Shown here piece by piece: positions 24,801 through 32,294 of a stretch of DNA of 64,000 nucleotides; within the stretch, counting starts at the first letter, position 1, and each line of letters starts with the position of its first letter. The notes under the pieces are model-generated. The model saw only the letters and a program-made list of their open reading frames with translations, did not search any database and was not told the origin of the DNA. The stretch lies in the NCBI GenBank assembly GCA_964610045.1, contig CAZSUN010000006.1:16913-80912 (forward strand). Reading direction: 5' to 3'. A program made the translations under genes and the position numbers. Origin of the DNA: JACCYX01 sp964610045. Its GTDB lineage: Bacteria > Chloroflexota > Chloroflexia > Thermomicrobiales > UBA6265.

Positions 24801-27800
24801 TCAGGATTGGGTACGGGCGATCGCGACTTCCAGGGTCGAGGTCCCGACCTTGAGACGGGCATAGCCTTCGGCTTCCGAGAGTTCGCCATCGCGCTGGAGC
24901 GACGACGCGAGCACTTCGCGCCCGATCTCATCCCGATGGGCGTCAATAGCTGCGGCCACTTCGTTGTTTTCTGCCTGCCAACGCACGTCAATCGTGTCTT
25001 CAATCTGCAATTCCAGTTGCTTGCGGGCATCCTGGATCGCGCGAATCACGTCTCGGGCGACACCTTCCAGCACCAATTCCGGCGTCAGCGTGGTATCCAG
25101 CACCACGGTCGCCTCCGGGCTCTGTGCGGCGGCGTACCCTTCACGCTTGCGAAGATTGACAATCACCTCGGCCGGCATCAACTCGATCGTTTCGCCATCC
25201 GCGAGCGTCAACGCAACGTTTCTGCCGCCCTCGACCGTAGCGGCCACGTCGCCTGCGGATTCCTTTGATAGCGCCGCGCGGATCCCGCCCAGACGCTTCC
25301 CGTATTTCGGTCCAAGGACTGGCAGGTTCGGCAGGATCTCGTAGGAAACGATCTCGCCGGGCTCATCGAGCGCTCGAACATCCTTGACGTTGAGTTCGTC
25401 GAGAATCTGTTCCTTGAGCCGGACGACCGCCCTGGCTCCCGCTGGATTGCGGGTGTGGACGAGGATGGCCGGAAGCGGTTGCCGCACCTTGATATTGGCT
25501 TCGGCCCGGGCCGATCGGCCGAGCCTGACGACCTCCAGTACGGCTGCCATGTCCTCCGACAGGGCACTGTCGATGGCTGCTTCACTGGCCATGGGGAAGT
25601 CTGTCAGATGTACCGACTGGACGGCATCGGTATCCATTGATCGCACGAGGTTTTGGTACATCTCCTCGCTGATGAATGGCAGGATCGGCGCGAGCAGGCG
25701 CGCGACGATGACGAGCGCCTCGTGGAGCGTTTCGTAGGCGGCTGCCTTGTCGATATCGCTCTCCGGCTTCCAGAATCGGCGCCGGTTCCGACGGATGTAC
25801 CAGTTCGACAGTTCCTCGATCACGAAGTGCTCGATCGCCCGCGCTCCAGTGGCGATGTCGTACGCGTCGAACGAGTCGCGAACGGCCTGCACGAGCTCGT
25901 TGGCACGGGAAATGATCCAGCGGTCGAGCAGGGTCCGGTCGGCAAGCGGCGTCGGCGTAGCCGGCGGTACCCAGCCGTCGATCCGGGCATAGGTCACGAA
26001 GAACGAGTAGGAGTTCCAGAGTGGCAGGATGAACCGCCGTCGCACCTCGTCCGTGACGTTGTAGCCGAACCCGAGGTTGTTGGTTGGTGTCACTGTGGCG
26101 AACAGCCAGCGCATGGTGTCGACCCCAATGACCTCGGCGGCATCGTCGAACCAGATGGCATTGCCCTTGCTCTTGTGCATCTCCTCGCCCTTTTCGTCGC
26201 GCATCAGGGCGTAGGTGAAGACATGCCGGAAGGGCGCTTCGCCAGTGAGGGCAACGCTTTCGGCGATGAGCGAGTAGAACCAGTTCCGGAACTGCCCGGG
26301 AAAGCTCTCGCTGATCATGTCCGCGGGATACCACTCGCGCCAATACTCGCGGTCATGCCGGAATTGCAGGGTCGAGAGCGCGACGATCCCGGCGTCGAGC
26401 CAGACGTTGCCAACGTCAGCGATCCGCTTGACGGGCTTGCCGCAACCGGAACAGGCGATCTCGACGTGGTCGATCCAGGGCCGGTGCGGTGTGTGTCCCT
26501 CGTATTCATCCCAGCCGCGTACTGCCCGCTCCTTCAGCTCGGTCTCGGAACCGATCACCTCGAAGGCGCCGCACTCCTCACAGTCGTATATAGGGAGGGC
26601 AAGGCCCCAATACCGCTTCTTGGAAATCATCCAGTCCTGCATGTTCAGGAGCCAGTCGAGCTCCCGCTCCATGCCGAAGGATGGGTACCAGTTCGTCGCC
26701 TTCGTCGCCTCCATCAAGAGCGGGCGCAACTGATCCATGTCGATAAACCACTCATCGACAAGGCGGAAGACGAGATCGGTGCCACATCGCCAGCAGACCG
26801 GGTACCGGTGGCTGTACATCTCCGAACGGTAGAGGAGACCCTTCTCCTTCAGGTTCGCCTCAATGTCCTTCGCGACATCGTGAGCGTACCGCTCGGAGAG
26901 CCAGTCGTACCCATCGAGATAGATGCCCGATTCGTTGATGGGCGCGATGACCTGCAAGTCTTCGGCCTTGGAGAGGGCAAAGTCCTCCTTGCCGCATCCA
27001 GGGGCGATGTGAACGATACCGGTACCTTCCTCGGCCCCGACATCGCCCCAGGCGATCACCCGGTGCTGGACCCCCTCGGCGGCCGGAAGCTCGTCGAAGG
27101 GTCCGGTATATCGGCGGCCGACGAGATCGGCCCCCTTGAGTTCCGCCACGATTTCGTGTTCACCGCGAATCGCGTTGCTGACGGCATCCTTTGCAAGGTA
27201 GAAAAGCTCGTCGCCTTGCTGAAGCTTGACGTAATCTATATCCGGATTGACCGCGGCCGCGACATTGGCCGGCAATGTCCACGGCGTGGTGGTCCACACC
27301 ATCAGCGACGCGTCCTCATCCAGCAACGGGAAGGTGGCGAAGAGGGAGAGATGCGTCCGTGTCTGATAGCCCTCGGTGACGATTTCCTGTTCCGAGATAC
27401 CGGTGCCGCAACGCGGGCACCAGGGCATGACATCGACGCCCTTGTAGATCCAGCCGCGTTCGTGGCACGACTTGAGGAACATCCAGATGGTGTAGTTGTT
27501 TTCCTCGGACATCGTGTAGTACGAGTTGTCCCAGTCCATCCAGTAGGCAAGCCGCTTCGACTGCTCGGTCTGGCGTTCCGAATAGGTCCAGACGCGCTGC
27601 TTGCAGTGCTCCACGAACTCGGCGATGCCGAACGATTCGATCTCCCGCTTGTTCTTCAGGCCGAGTTCCTTTTCGACCTCGACCTCAACCCATAGACCCT
27701 GGCAGTCGAATCCGTTCTGGAATCGTTGTCGCTTCCCAAGCATCGCGTGGTACCGCTGGAAGACGTCCTTGTAGGTTCGTCCCCAGGCGTGATGCACGCC

Positions 27801-27986
27801 CATCGGATTGTTCGCGGTGATGGGTCCGTCGATGAACGAGAAGCGGGTATCCGACTCGTCGTTGCGGTGCAGGTACTGCTGCATAACGCGGTTGTCATTC
27901 CACCAGGCGATGCGCTCTCGCTCCTGGTGAGGAAAGTCAACCCTGTTCGGTACTTCCCGAAACGTCCGGGTCGCGGCTTGTGCCAT
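24801..27986 (-). CDS. ileS: Isoleucyl-tRNA synthetase
   Basis: 1061 residues from ATG 27986, with GGAGC at 28000-27996 nine bases ahead; the frame is open upstream through the leader but that part includes the attenuator. A class I synthetase. The HIGH-type motif is in PMGVHHAWGRT (61-71), the KMSKS motif is MHKSKGN (603-609), and the CP1 editing domain contains LMVWTTTPWTLPANVAAAVNPD. Four cysteines in CPRCGTGIS and CWRCGTD, plus CEECGAF and CSGCGKP, suggest zinc sites. The C-terminus lacks the bacterial-type CxxC zinc finger, which fits the long eukaryote-like class. A leader attenuator precedes it. Confidence 0.95.
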   Translation of the reverse strand: MAQAATRTFREVPNRVDFPHQERERIAWWNDNRVMQQYLHRNDESDTRFSFIDGPITANNPMGVHHAWGRTYKDVFQRYHAMLGKRQRFQNGFDCQGLWVEVEVEKELGLKNKREIESFGIAEFVEHCKQRVWTYSERQTEQSKRLAYWMDWDNSYYTMSEENNYTIWMFLKSCHERGWIYKGVDVMPWCPRCGTGISEQEIVTEGYQTRTHLSLFATFPLLDEDASLMVWTTTPWTLPANVAAAVNPDIDYVKLQQGDELFYLAKDAVSNAIRGEHEIVAELKGADLVGRRYTGPFDELPAAEGVQHRVIAWGDVGAEEGTGIVHIAPGCGKEDFALSKAEDLQVIAPINESGIYLDGYDWLSERYAHDVAKDIEANLKEKGLLYRSEMYSHRYPVCWRCGTDLVFRLVDEWFIDMDQLRPLLMEATKATNWYPSFGMERELDWLLNMQDWMISKKRYWGLALPIYDCEECGAFEVIGSETELKERAVRGWDEYEGHTPHRPWIDHVEIACSGCGKPVKRIADVGNVWLDAGIVALSTLQFRHDREYWREWYPADMISESFPGQFRNWFYSLIAESVALTGEAPFRHVFTYALMRDEKGEEMHKSKGNAIWFDDAAEVIGVDTMRWLFATVTPTNNLGFGYNVTDEVRRRFILPLWNSYSFFVTYARIDGWVPPATPTPLADRTLLDRWIISRANELVQAVRDSFDAYDIATGARAIEHFVIEELSNWYIRRNRRRFWKPESDIDKAAAYETLHEALVIVARLLAPILPFISEEMYQNLVRSMDTDAVQSVHLTDFPMASEAAIDSALSEDMAAVLEVVRLGRSARAEANIKVRQPLPAILVHTRNPAGARAVVRLKEQILDELNVKDVRALDEPGEIVSYEILPNLPVLGPKYGKRLGGIRAALSKESAGDVAATVEGGRNVALTLADGETIELMPAEVIVNLRKREGYAAAQSPEATVVLDTTLTPELVLEGVARDVIRAIQDARKQLELQIEDTIDVRWQAENNEVAAAIDAHRDEIGREVLASSLQRDGELSEAEGYARLKVGTSTLEVAIARTQS

Positions 27987-28037
27987 GTCGTTTTCGCTCC
28001 TGACCCTGCCGGCGCAGGGTCGTACCTCGTGATGCAA

Positions 28038-28065
28038 CAAAACGCCCATCCTGGCGAGGACGGGC
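28038..28065 (-). terminator. Intrinsic attenuator in the ileS leader
   Basis: Read on the minus strand, GCCCGTCCT pairs with AGGATGGGC (nine pairs, one G-U) around the loop CGCC, and is followed by GTTTTGTTG. It ends about 52 bases before the ileS start, inside the roughly 200-base leader. I see no UGGNACCGCG T-box core ahead of it, so the sensing element is not identified. Confidence 0.75.
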
Positions 28066-28202
28066 CGAAGGGGATGGACGGCGACCGTGAATGCCTGGTG
28101 GGAACCTGCCACGTGCTGATCGGATTCCAGACTGGAGTGCGCCTTCTGGCGATTTGGGCGGGCAGGATTCCTATCCGAGGATCGCGGCAATCCAGTCCCT
28201 GA

Positions 28203-28211
28203 ATTGTACCA
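28203..28211 (-). promoter_or_regulatory. Extended -10 promoter candidate for ileS
   Basis: TGGTACAAT on the minus strand is an extended -10 element located just downstream of the PAP2 gene stop. It would start the ileS transcript about 210 bases before the ATG. No good -35 is visible. The same nine-base element occurs before gyrA at 52287. Confidence 0.5.
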
Positions 28212-28224
28212 GCAGGCGTGGACG

Positions 28225-28971
28225 CTACCGGACCTGGCCGTGTCGCTTCGAAACCTTGACGCGAACGAACCGATAGACGTTGGTCAGGGCCAGCAGATAG
28301 GTCGTGCCCAGCATGTACGAAGCGCTCACATCGGTGAACCAGTGATGCCCCAGGTAGACGCGGCTTGGACCGACCAGCGAGATCAATGAAACCAGGAACC
28401 CAACGATCGTTCGCCGGATCGCCGTGGGCCGGATCCAGGTGTGGGCCAGGTAGGCGAGGAATCCATAGACCCCGATGTAGTTCAGCACATGCCCGCTCGG
28501 GAAGCTGCTTCCGCCGATATTGGCGGAGACGACGCGAATCGTGCTGTCAGCGCCGGTTGGTCGGGGTCGCCGCATGGCCCGCTTGACGCTGAACGAAATG
28601 ACGCCAGTGCCCCAGGCCAACAGTTGGAAGAGGGCTTCGAGACGGAACCCCAGCATCCAGAGCGTTGCCGAGATAGCGGGAGGCAACAACCGGCTTTGCG
28701 GCGGAAATCCCGGCCAGGACACGACGTGCATCAGGCGGTCGAAGACCGCGCTCTTCTGGCCCTGTACCTTGATCGTGATCGCGGCATCGACCGCCTGGCT
28801 TCGATTGCGCCTGACGAGGACGAAAAGGACCGAGAACACGGCGAGACAGACGGCTGCGATGCCGATCCCCGCCGCGCCCCGCGTTACCGCCAATCGATCC
28901 GGATTGAACGTCGCGGGATGTCGATCCCGATAGCTGCTCGATTTGACTTCCGTCCTTCGGATTACCGCCAT
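28225..28971 (-). CDS. PAP2-family membrane phosphatase
   Basis: 248 residues from ATG 28971. About five to six membrane segments, with the three PAP2 motifs present in order: KRAMRRPRP (KxxxxxxRP), SSFPSGH (PSGH) and SRVYLGHHWFTDV (SRxxxxxHxxxD). These residues hydrolyse lipid phosphates or undecaprenyl pyrophosphate at the outer face of the cytoplasmic membrane. The substrate is not determined by sequence. It is followed on the same strand by ileS, which has its own promoter candidate, and is divergent from the DUF2085 gene. Confidence 0.92.
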   Translation of the reverse strand: MAVIRRTEVKSSSYRDRHPATFNPDRLAVTRGAAGIGIAAVCLAVFSVLFVLVRRNRSQAVDAAITIKVQGQKSAVFDRLMHVVSWPGFPPQSRLLPPAISATLWMLGFRLEALFQLLAWGTGVISFSVKRAMRRPRPTGADSTIRVVSANIGGSSFPSGHVLNYIGVYGFLAYLAHTWIRPTAIRRTIVGFLVSLISLVGPSRVYLGHHWFTDVSASYMLGTTYLLALTNVYRFVRVKVSKRHGQVR

Positions 28972-29114
28972 CGGCGCGATCTACCCCCAAGTGTTCCTCA
29001 CGTCTCCATCCACGCCGGTGAGTGTACCCGGTCAGCGGTCGCCTGCGCGGTACACTTGCGGCAAGAAACGCCGCTGGAACGGTCGAGCGCTCCCAGCGGA
29101 AGCGAGGCAATCCG

Positions 29115-29942
29115 ATGCAGTATCCCCAAACTCGCGTGATGAGCGAATTGCCGAGACTCGCCTCCCGGTACTGGCTTTGGCCGCTGGTCGCGGGAGTCGG
29201 TGGCGTCGCGTTCTTCACCTCGCCCGGCGATTACGGCGCCACCGCAACCAGCCTGCTGCACGGTCTCTGCGCCCAGACCCCATCGCACACCCTGCAATTC
29301 GGCGGCCAACCCTTGCCGTTCGATTCCCGCATGACCGGAATCTATGGCGGATTCCTGGCCACCTTCGTCTGGCTCCTCTCGACCGGAAGGCTGCTGCGCT
29401 ACGGCAATCCGCCCCGGTTGGTCGTCGCCATCCTTGGCTGCCTTGTTGGCCTGATGGCGATCGATGGATTCAATTCGCTGGTCACCGACCTGGGTTTGTG
29501 GCATCCCTACAGCACATCGAATGCCACACGGGTGATCACCGGCTATGGCACCGGCATTGCGCTGGCGGTGGCGATTTCCTGGCTCCTCGCATCATCGCTC
29601 TGGCACGTGAGTGTGGGAACGCAGGGAGTGGGACGGATCCGGGACCTGACAGTACCGTTCGCGGCGCTGGCCGTGTACGGGGCACTCCTCTGGTCGCGCC
29701 CTGCCTGGCTCCACCTGCCTGTATCGATGACGCTGGTTGCGTCGGCGTGGATCGTGGTGACGTTGCTTTCGCTGGTGATCATCCTGCTGTCTTTCCGCCT
29801 CGACGCCACGATCCGGCGAGTCGACCAGCTCCACGTTCCGGTTGCGACTGCCTCTCTCATGGCGATCGTGGTGATGATGGCCCTGGCCGGCGTTCGGTTC
29901 TGGGTCGAACACCGATTCGGGATTTCGAACGCGATGATGTAG
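29115..29942 (+). CDS. DUF2085 multi-pass membrane protein
   Basis: 275 residues from ATG 29115 with GAGG at 29104-29107. About seven hydrophobic segments. The DUF2085 motif reads LLHGLCAQTPSHTLQFGGQPLPFDSRMTGIYGGFLA, where the conserved Cys, the polar loop and RxTGIYxG are kept but the first His/second Cys pattern of other members is altered. The function of the family is unknown. It is separated by 143 bases from the divergent PAP2 gene. Confidence 0.8.
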   Translation: MQYPQTRVMSELPRLASRYWLWPLVAGVGGVAFFTSPGDYGATATSLLHGLCAQTPSHTLQFGGQPLPFDSRMTGIYGGFLATFVWLLSTGRLLRYGNPPRLVVAILGCLVGLMAIDGFNSLVTDLGLWHPYSTSNATRVITGYGTGIALAVAISWLLASSLWHVSVGTQGVGRIRDLTVPFAALAVYGALLWSRPAWLHLPVSMTLVASAWIVVTLLSLVIILLSFRLDATIRRVDQLHVPVATASLMAIVVMMALAGVRFWVEHRFGISNAMM

Positions 29943-30073
29943 TGCCCAGGTCCGCGCTCCGGGGAAGCCGAAGGCACCCGCTGTGCTAGACTTTCGGTCA
30001 TGCGGAACCCCGCCAAACCGGCTGCACCCGGGTCACCAAACCGGGGCCTTGCGTCAACACACCCAGGTACAAC

Positions 30074-30826
30074 ATGAAGATCGTTCGTCACGATGCCTAC
30101 ATCGCGAAGCGCAAGCGTAACGCCAAGCTTATGGCCGCCATCGGCTTCCTCCTGCTGATCGGCACGCTCTTCCTGGCGCTCAATCCGTCGCTCATCCTGC
30201 CATCCTATCTCGCCATGCTGGGCGGGTTCATTATCTTCAACCTCGGGATGCAACAGGTTGGCAAGTGGAGCCGGAATCCCCGGAACGACCAGGTGCTGGA
30301 CTACCGGCTGAAGCCGCTCCCCGACAGGTACACCATCGTTCACTACGCCGATGCCGGTGGAAAACGGGTCGATCACATCCTCGTCCACCCCGGCGGTGCG
30401 GCGGTGCTCGTCGCACGCGAGATCGACGGCACCATCGAACGGAAGAAGGGCAAGTGGCGGAAGAGGAGCGGCGGTCTGCGCCGGTTCCTGTCGTTCAGCG
30501 GCCCGCAATTGGGCGACCCGGACATGGACGCCGCGAATGGTGTCAAGGTGGTCGAACAGTTCCTGGCCAACAACCAGCTCGAAGTCGACGTGACCGGTGC
30601 GATCGTGTTCGTCCATCCAGGAGCCGAGCTGGACATCGAGGAACCCGAGTACCCGGTTCTCCACGCGGACGAACTGATGCAATACGCCAATCACCTCCCG
30701 GTGGACGCGAGTTTTGGTCCCAAGGAACGCGACCAACTCGTGAGTCTCCTGCGAGGTTCGGAAGTCGCTGCCGCGCCGCCCGCCTCAGGCACCCGTCGTC
30801 GACCGGTGAAGCGGCGTGCTGCCTGA
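30074..30826 (+). CDS. Membrane-anchored NERD-like domain protein, catalytic residues apparently lost
   Basis: 250 residues from ATG 30074. Two adjacent membrane segments at about 20-62 (LMAAIGFLLLIGTLFLALNPSLILPSYLAMLGGFIIFNLGM) are followed by a soluble domain. LPDRYTIVHYADAGGKRVDHILVHPGGAAVLVAREIDGTIERKKGKW matches the core of nuclease-related (NERD) domains. The usual ExK following the VDH strand is replaced (VLVAREIDG), so nuclease activity is doubtful. The C-terminus is very basic (RRRPVKRRAA). It overlaps the start of holB by 11 bases. Confidence 0.65.
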   Translation: MKIVRHDAYIAKRKRNAKLMAAIGFLLLIGTLFLALNPSLILPSYLAMLGGFIIFNLGMQQVGKWSRNPRNDQVLDYRLKPLPDRYTIVHYADAGGKRVDHILVHPGGAAVLVAREIDGTIERKKGKWRKRSGGLRRFLSFSGPQLGDPDMDAANGVKVVEQFLANNQLEVDVTGAIVFVHPGAELDIEEPEYPVLHADELMQYANHLPVDASFGPKERDQLVSLLRGSEVAAAPPASGTRRRPVKRRAA

Positions 30827-31865
30827 CCGCGCAGCTGCGGAGTCAACCAGCAGCTGGCAAGTGTGGGGGCAGCCCAACGCGGTGCGCGACCTCCATCAGG
30901 CAATCGCGGCCTCACCCTCCCATGCATACATGCTGGTTGGACCCAGGAAATCCGGGCGACGGACGGCAGCGCTGGGTTTCGCGGCGGCACTATGCTGCCA
31001 GCAGCCCCGTGCCAGCGGCGACGCCTGCGGTAACTGCGGCGTTTGCCGCCGGATCGCCCGTGGCACCTTTCCCGATGTCACCGTGGTGGATCTTGCGATC
31101 CAGTCCTCACGTGAAAAGGACAAAACCCGGGGCCAGTCCTTGAACATATCGACGGTACGGGAGGTCGGCGCTGCCGTTGCCTACCGGCCAACCGAGGCTC
31201 CCTGGCGGATCTACATCGTCGACGACGCCGAGACCATGCAGGAAACCGCACAGGAAGCCTTCCTCAAGACCCTTGAGGAACCGCCCCCCTATGCCATCAT
31301 CATGCTGTTGACGACCGACGCCGACCGGCTCCTCGACACAATCCGCAGCCGGTGTACCGAGATCCGTTTCGGCCGTTCGCCGGACGATGCCATCGAATCG
31401 GCGCTGCGGGCAAACGGCATACTTCCCACGCTGATCGAACGGATCGTTCCCCACGCCAACGGATCGGTTGGCTGGGCGATGGATGCCGCTCGCGATCCGG
31501 GCCTCGTGGACGAGCGGGCGACCCAGCGTGAGAGCGCCGTGGGGTTGGTCGCGGCGGCGCCGTATGACCGGATGATCGCGGCCATTCACCTGGCGGATTC
31601 GTGGTCCGGCGACCGGGCGATGGTCAATGCCCGGCTCGACTCGCTCCTTTCAGTCTGGCGAGGACTGTTGCTCCATCGTTTCGGACTCGCATCCGGCATC
31701 ACGCAACTCGCAGGAGTCGAGCGGCTGGACGTAGCTCAAATCACGGGCGCCATTGCGTCGGTCGATCAGTGCCGGCAAAGCCTCGAAGCCAATGTCCGGC
31801 CTCGACTCGCCCTGGAGTCGATGGTCGCAGCCTGGCCGCCTCTGTCACCCACCGCCAACATTTGA
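30816..31865 (+). CDS. holB: DNA polymerase III delta-prime clamp-loader subunit
   Basis: 349 residues from GTG 30816, overlapping the previous gene by 11 bases. AAA+ fold of the clamp loader: WQVWGQPNAVRDLHQAI, a degenerate P-loop VGPRKSGRRTAA (no GKT, as is usual for delta-prime), a four-Cys zinc site CGNCGVCRRI with the preceding Cys, IYIVDDAETMQETAQEAFLKTLEEPPPYAIIMLLTTDADRLLDTIRSRC with the sensor region, and a helical collar domain at the end. It helps load the sliding clamp at the replication fork. A truncated tau/gamma is excluded by the P-loop and length. Confidence 0.9.
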   Translation: MLPDRAAAESTSSWQVWGQPNAVRDLHQAIAASPSHAYMLVGPRKSGRRTAALGFAAALCCQQPRASGDACGNCGVCRRIARGTFPDVTVVDLAIQSSREKDKTRGQSLNISTVREVGAAVAYRPTEAPWRIYIVDDAETMQETAQEAFLKTLEEPPPYAIIMLLTTDADRLLDTIRSRCTEIRFGRSPDDAIESALRANGILPTLIERIVPHANGSVGWAMDAARDPGLVDERATQRESAVGLVAAAPYDRMIAAIHLADSWSGDRAMVNARLDSLLSVWRGLLLHRFGLASGITQLAGVERLDVAQITGAIASVDQCRQSLEANVRPRLALESMVAAWPPLSPTANI

Positions 31866-31891
31866 GACAGCCATTCCGGCAGGAGGTTTCC

Positions 31892-32197
31892 TTGGCGCTT
31901 TATCTCGTCATCCATACGCCTCGCGAGGGTTCAGCAGAGGAACTTCATCCGCCAACACGACTGGCCGAACTCGCCAGGATTCACTCGGCCGAAGGCATCT
32001 CGCCACGCTGGCTGAAGGCATGGTCACCAGATCTCCACGACGACCGGATCTTTTCCCTGTGGGAAGCCGCCACCGCCGAGGAGATTCGTACGGTGATTGC
32101 AGAGTTCGGGTTCCTCGACGACCTGGATGCCCACCCCATCAACGTTCGCGAGTGGGGACCGGCAGACGTGCTGGCTGTACAGTCCGGAGAGGCGTGA
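31892..32197 (+). CDS. Small protein of unknown function (ferredoxin-like alpha/beta, DUF4242/DUF3303-like)
   Basis: 101 residues from TTG 31892, supported by a perfect AGGAGG at 31881-31886. The pattern of strand, helix, strand, strand (ALYLVIHTP ... SPRWLKAWSPDLHDDRIFSLWEA ... AEEIRTVIAEFGF) resembles small dimeric alpha/beta-barrel proteins such as DUF4242 or DUF3303, whose roles are poorly known. It sits 26 bases after holB and 97 before the molybdenum hydroxylase gene. It may accompany either. Confidence 0.6.
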   Translation: MALYLVIHTPREGSAEELHPPTRLAELARIHSAEGISPRWLKAWSPDLHDDRIFSLWEAATAEEIRTVIAEFGFLDDLDAHPINVREWGPADVLAVQSGEA

Positions 32198-32294
32198 CGC
32201 GCCGGAGCATCGCGGATCGCCCGAACGTATGCGATGCTGGATACAGGAAACCCGGAACCGCCGGGCTCGGACGTTGATCGAGGAGGACTCCCAC

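Noticed and set aside
25653..27695. Plus-strand open frame of about 680 codons across 25653-27695
   Set aside because: Antisense to ileS; no motifs.
31048..31090. holB as a defective gene because its P-loop lacks GKT
   Set aside because: Loss of the Walker A Lys/Thr is normal for delta-prime subunits, and the zinc site and sensor motifs are intact.
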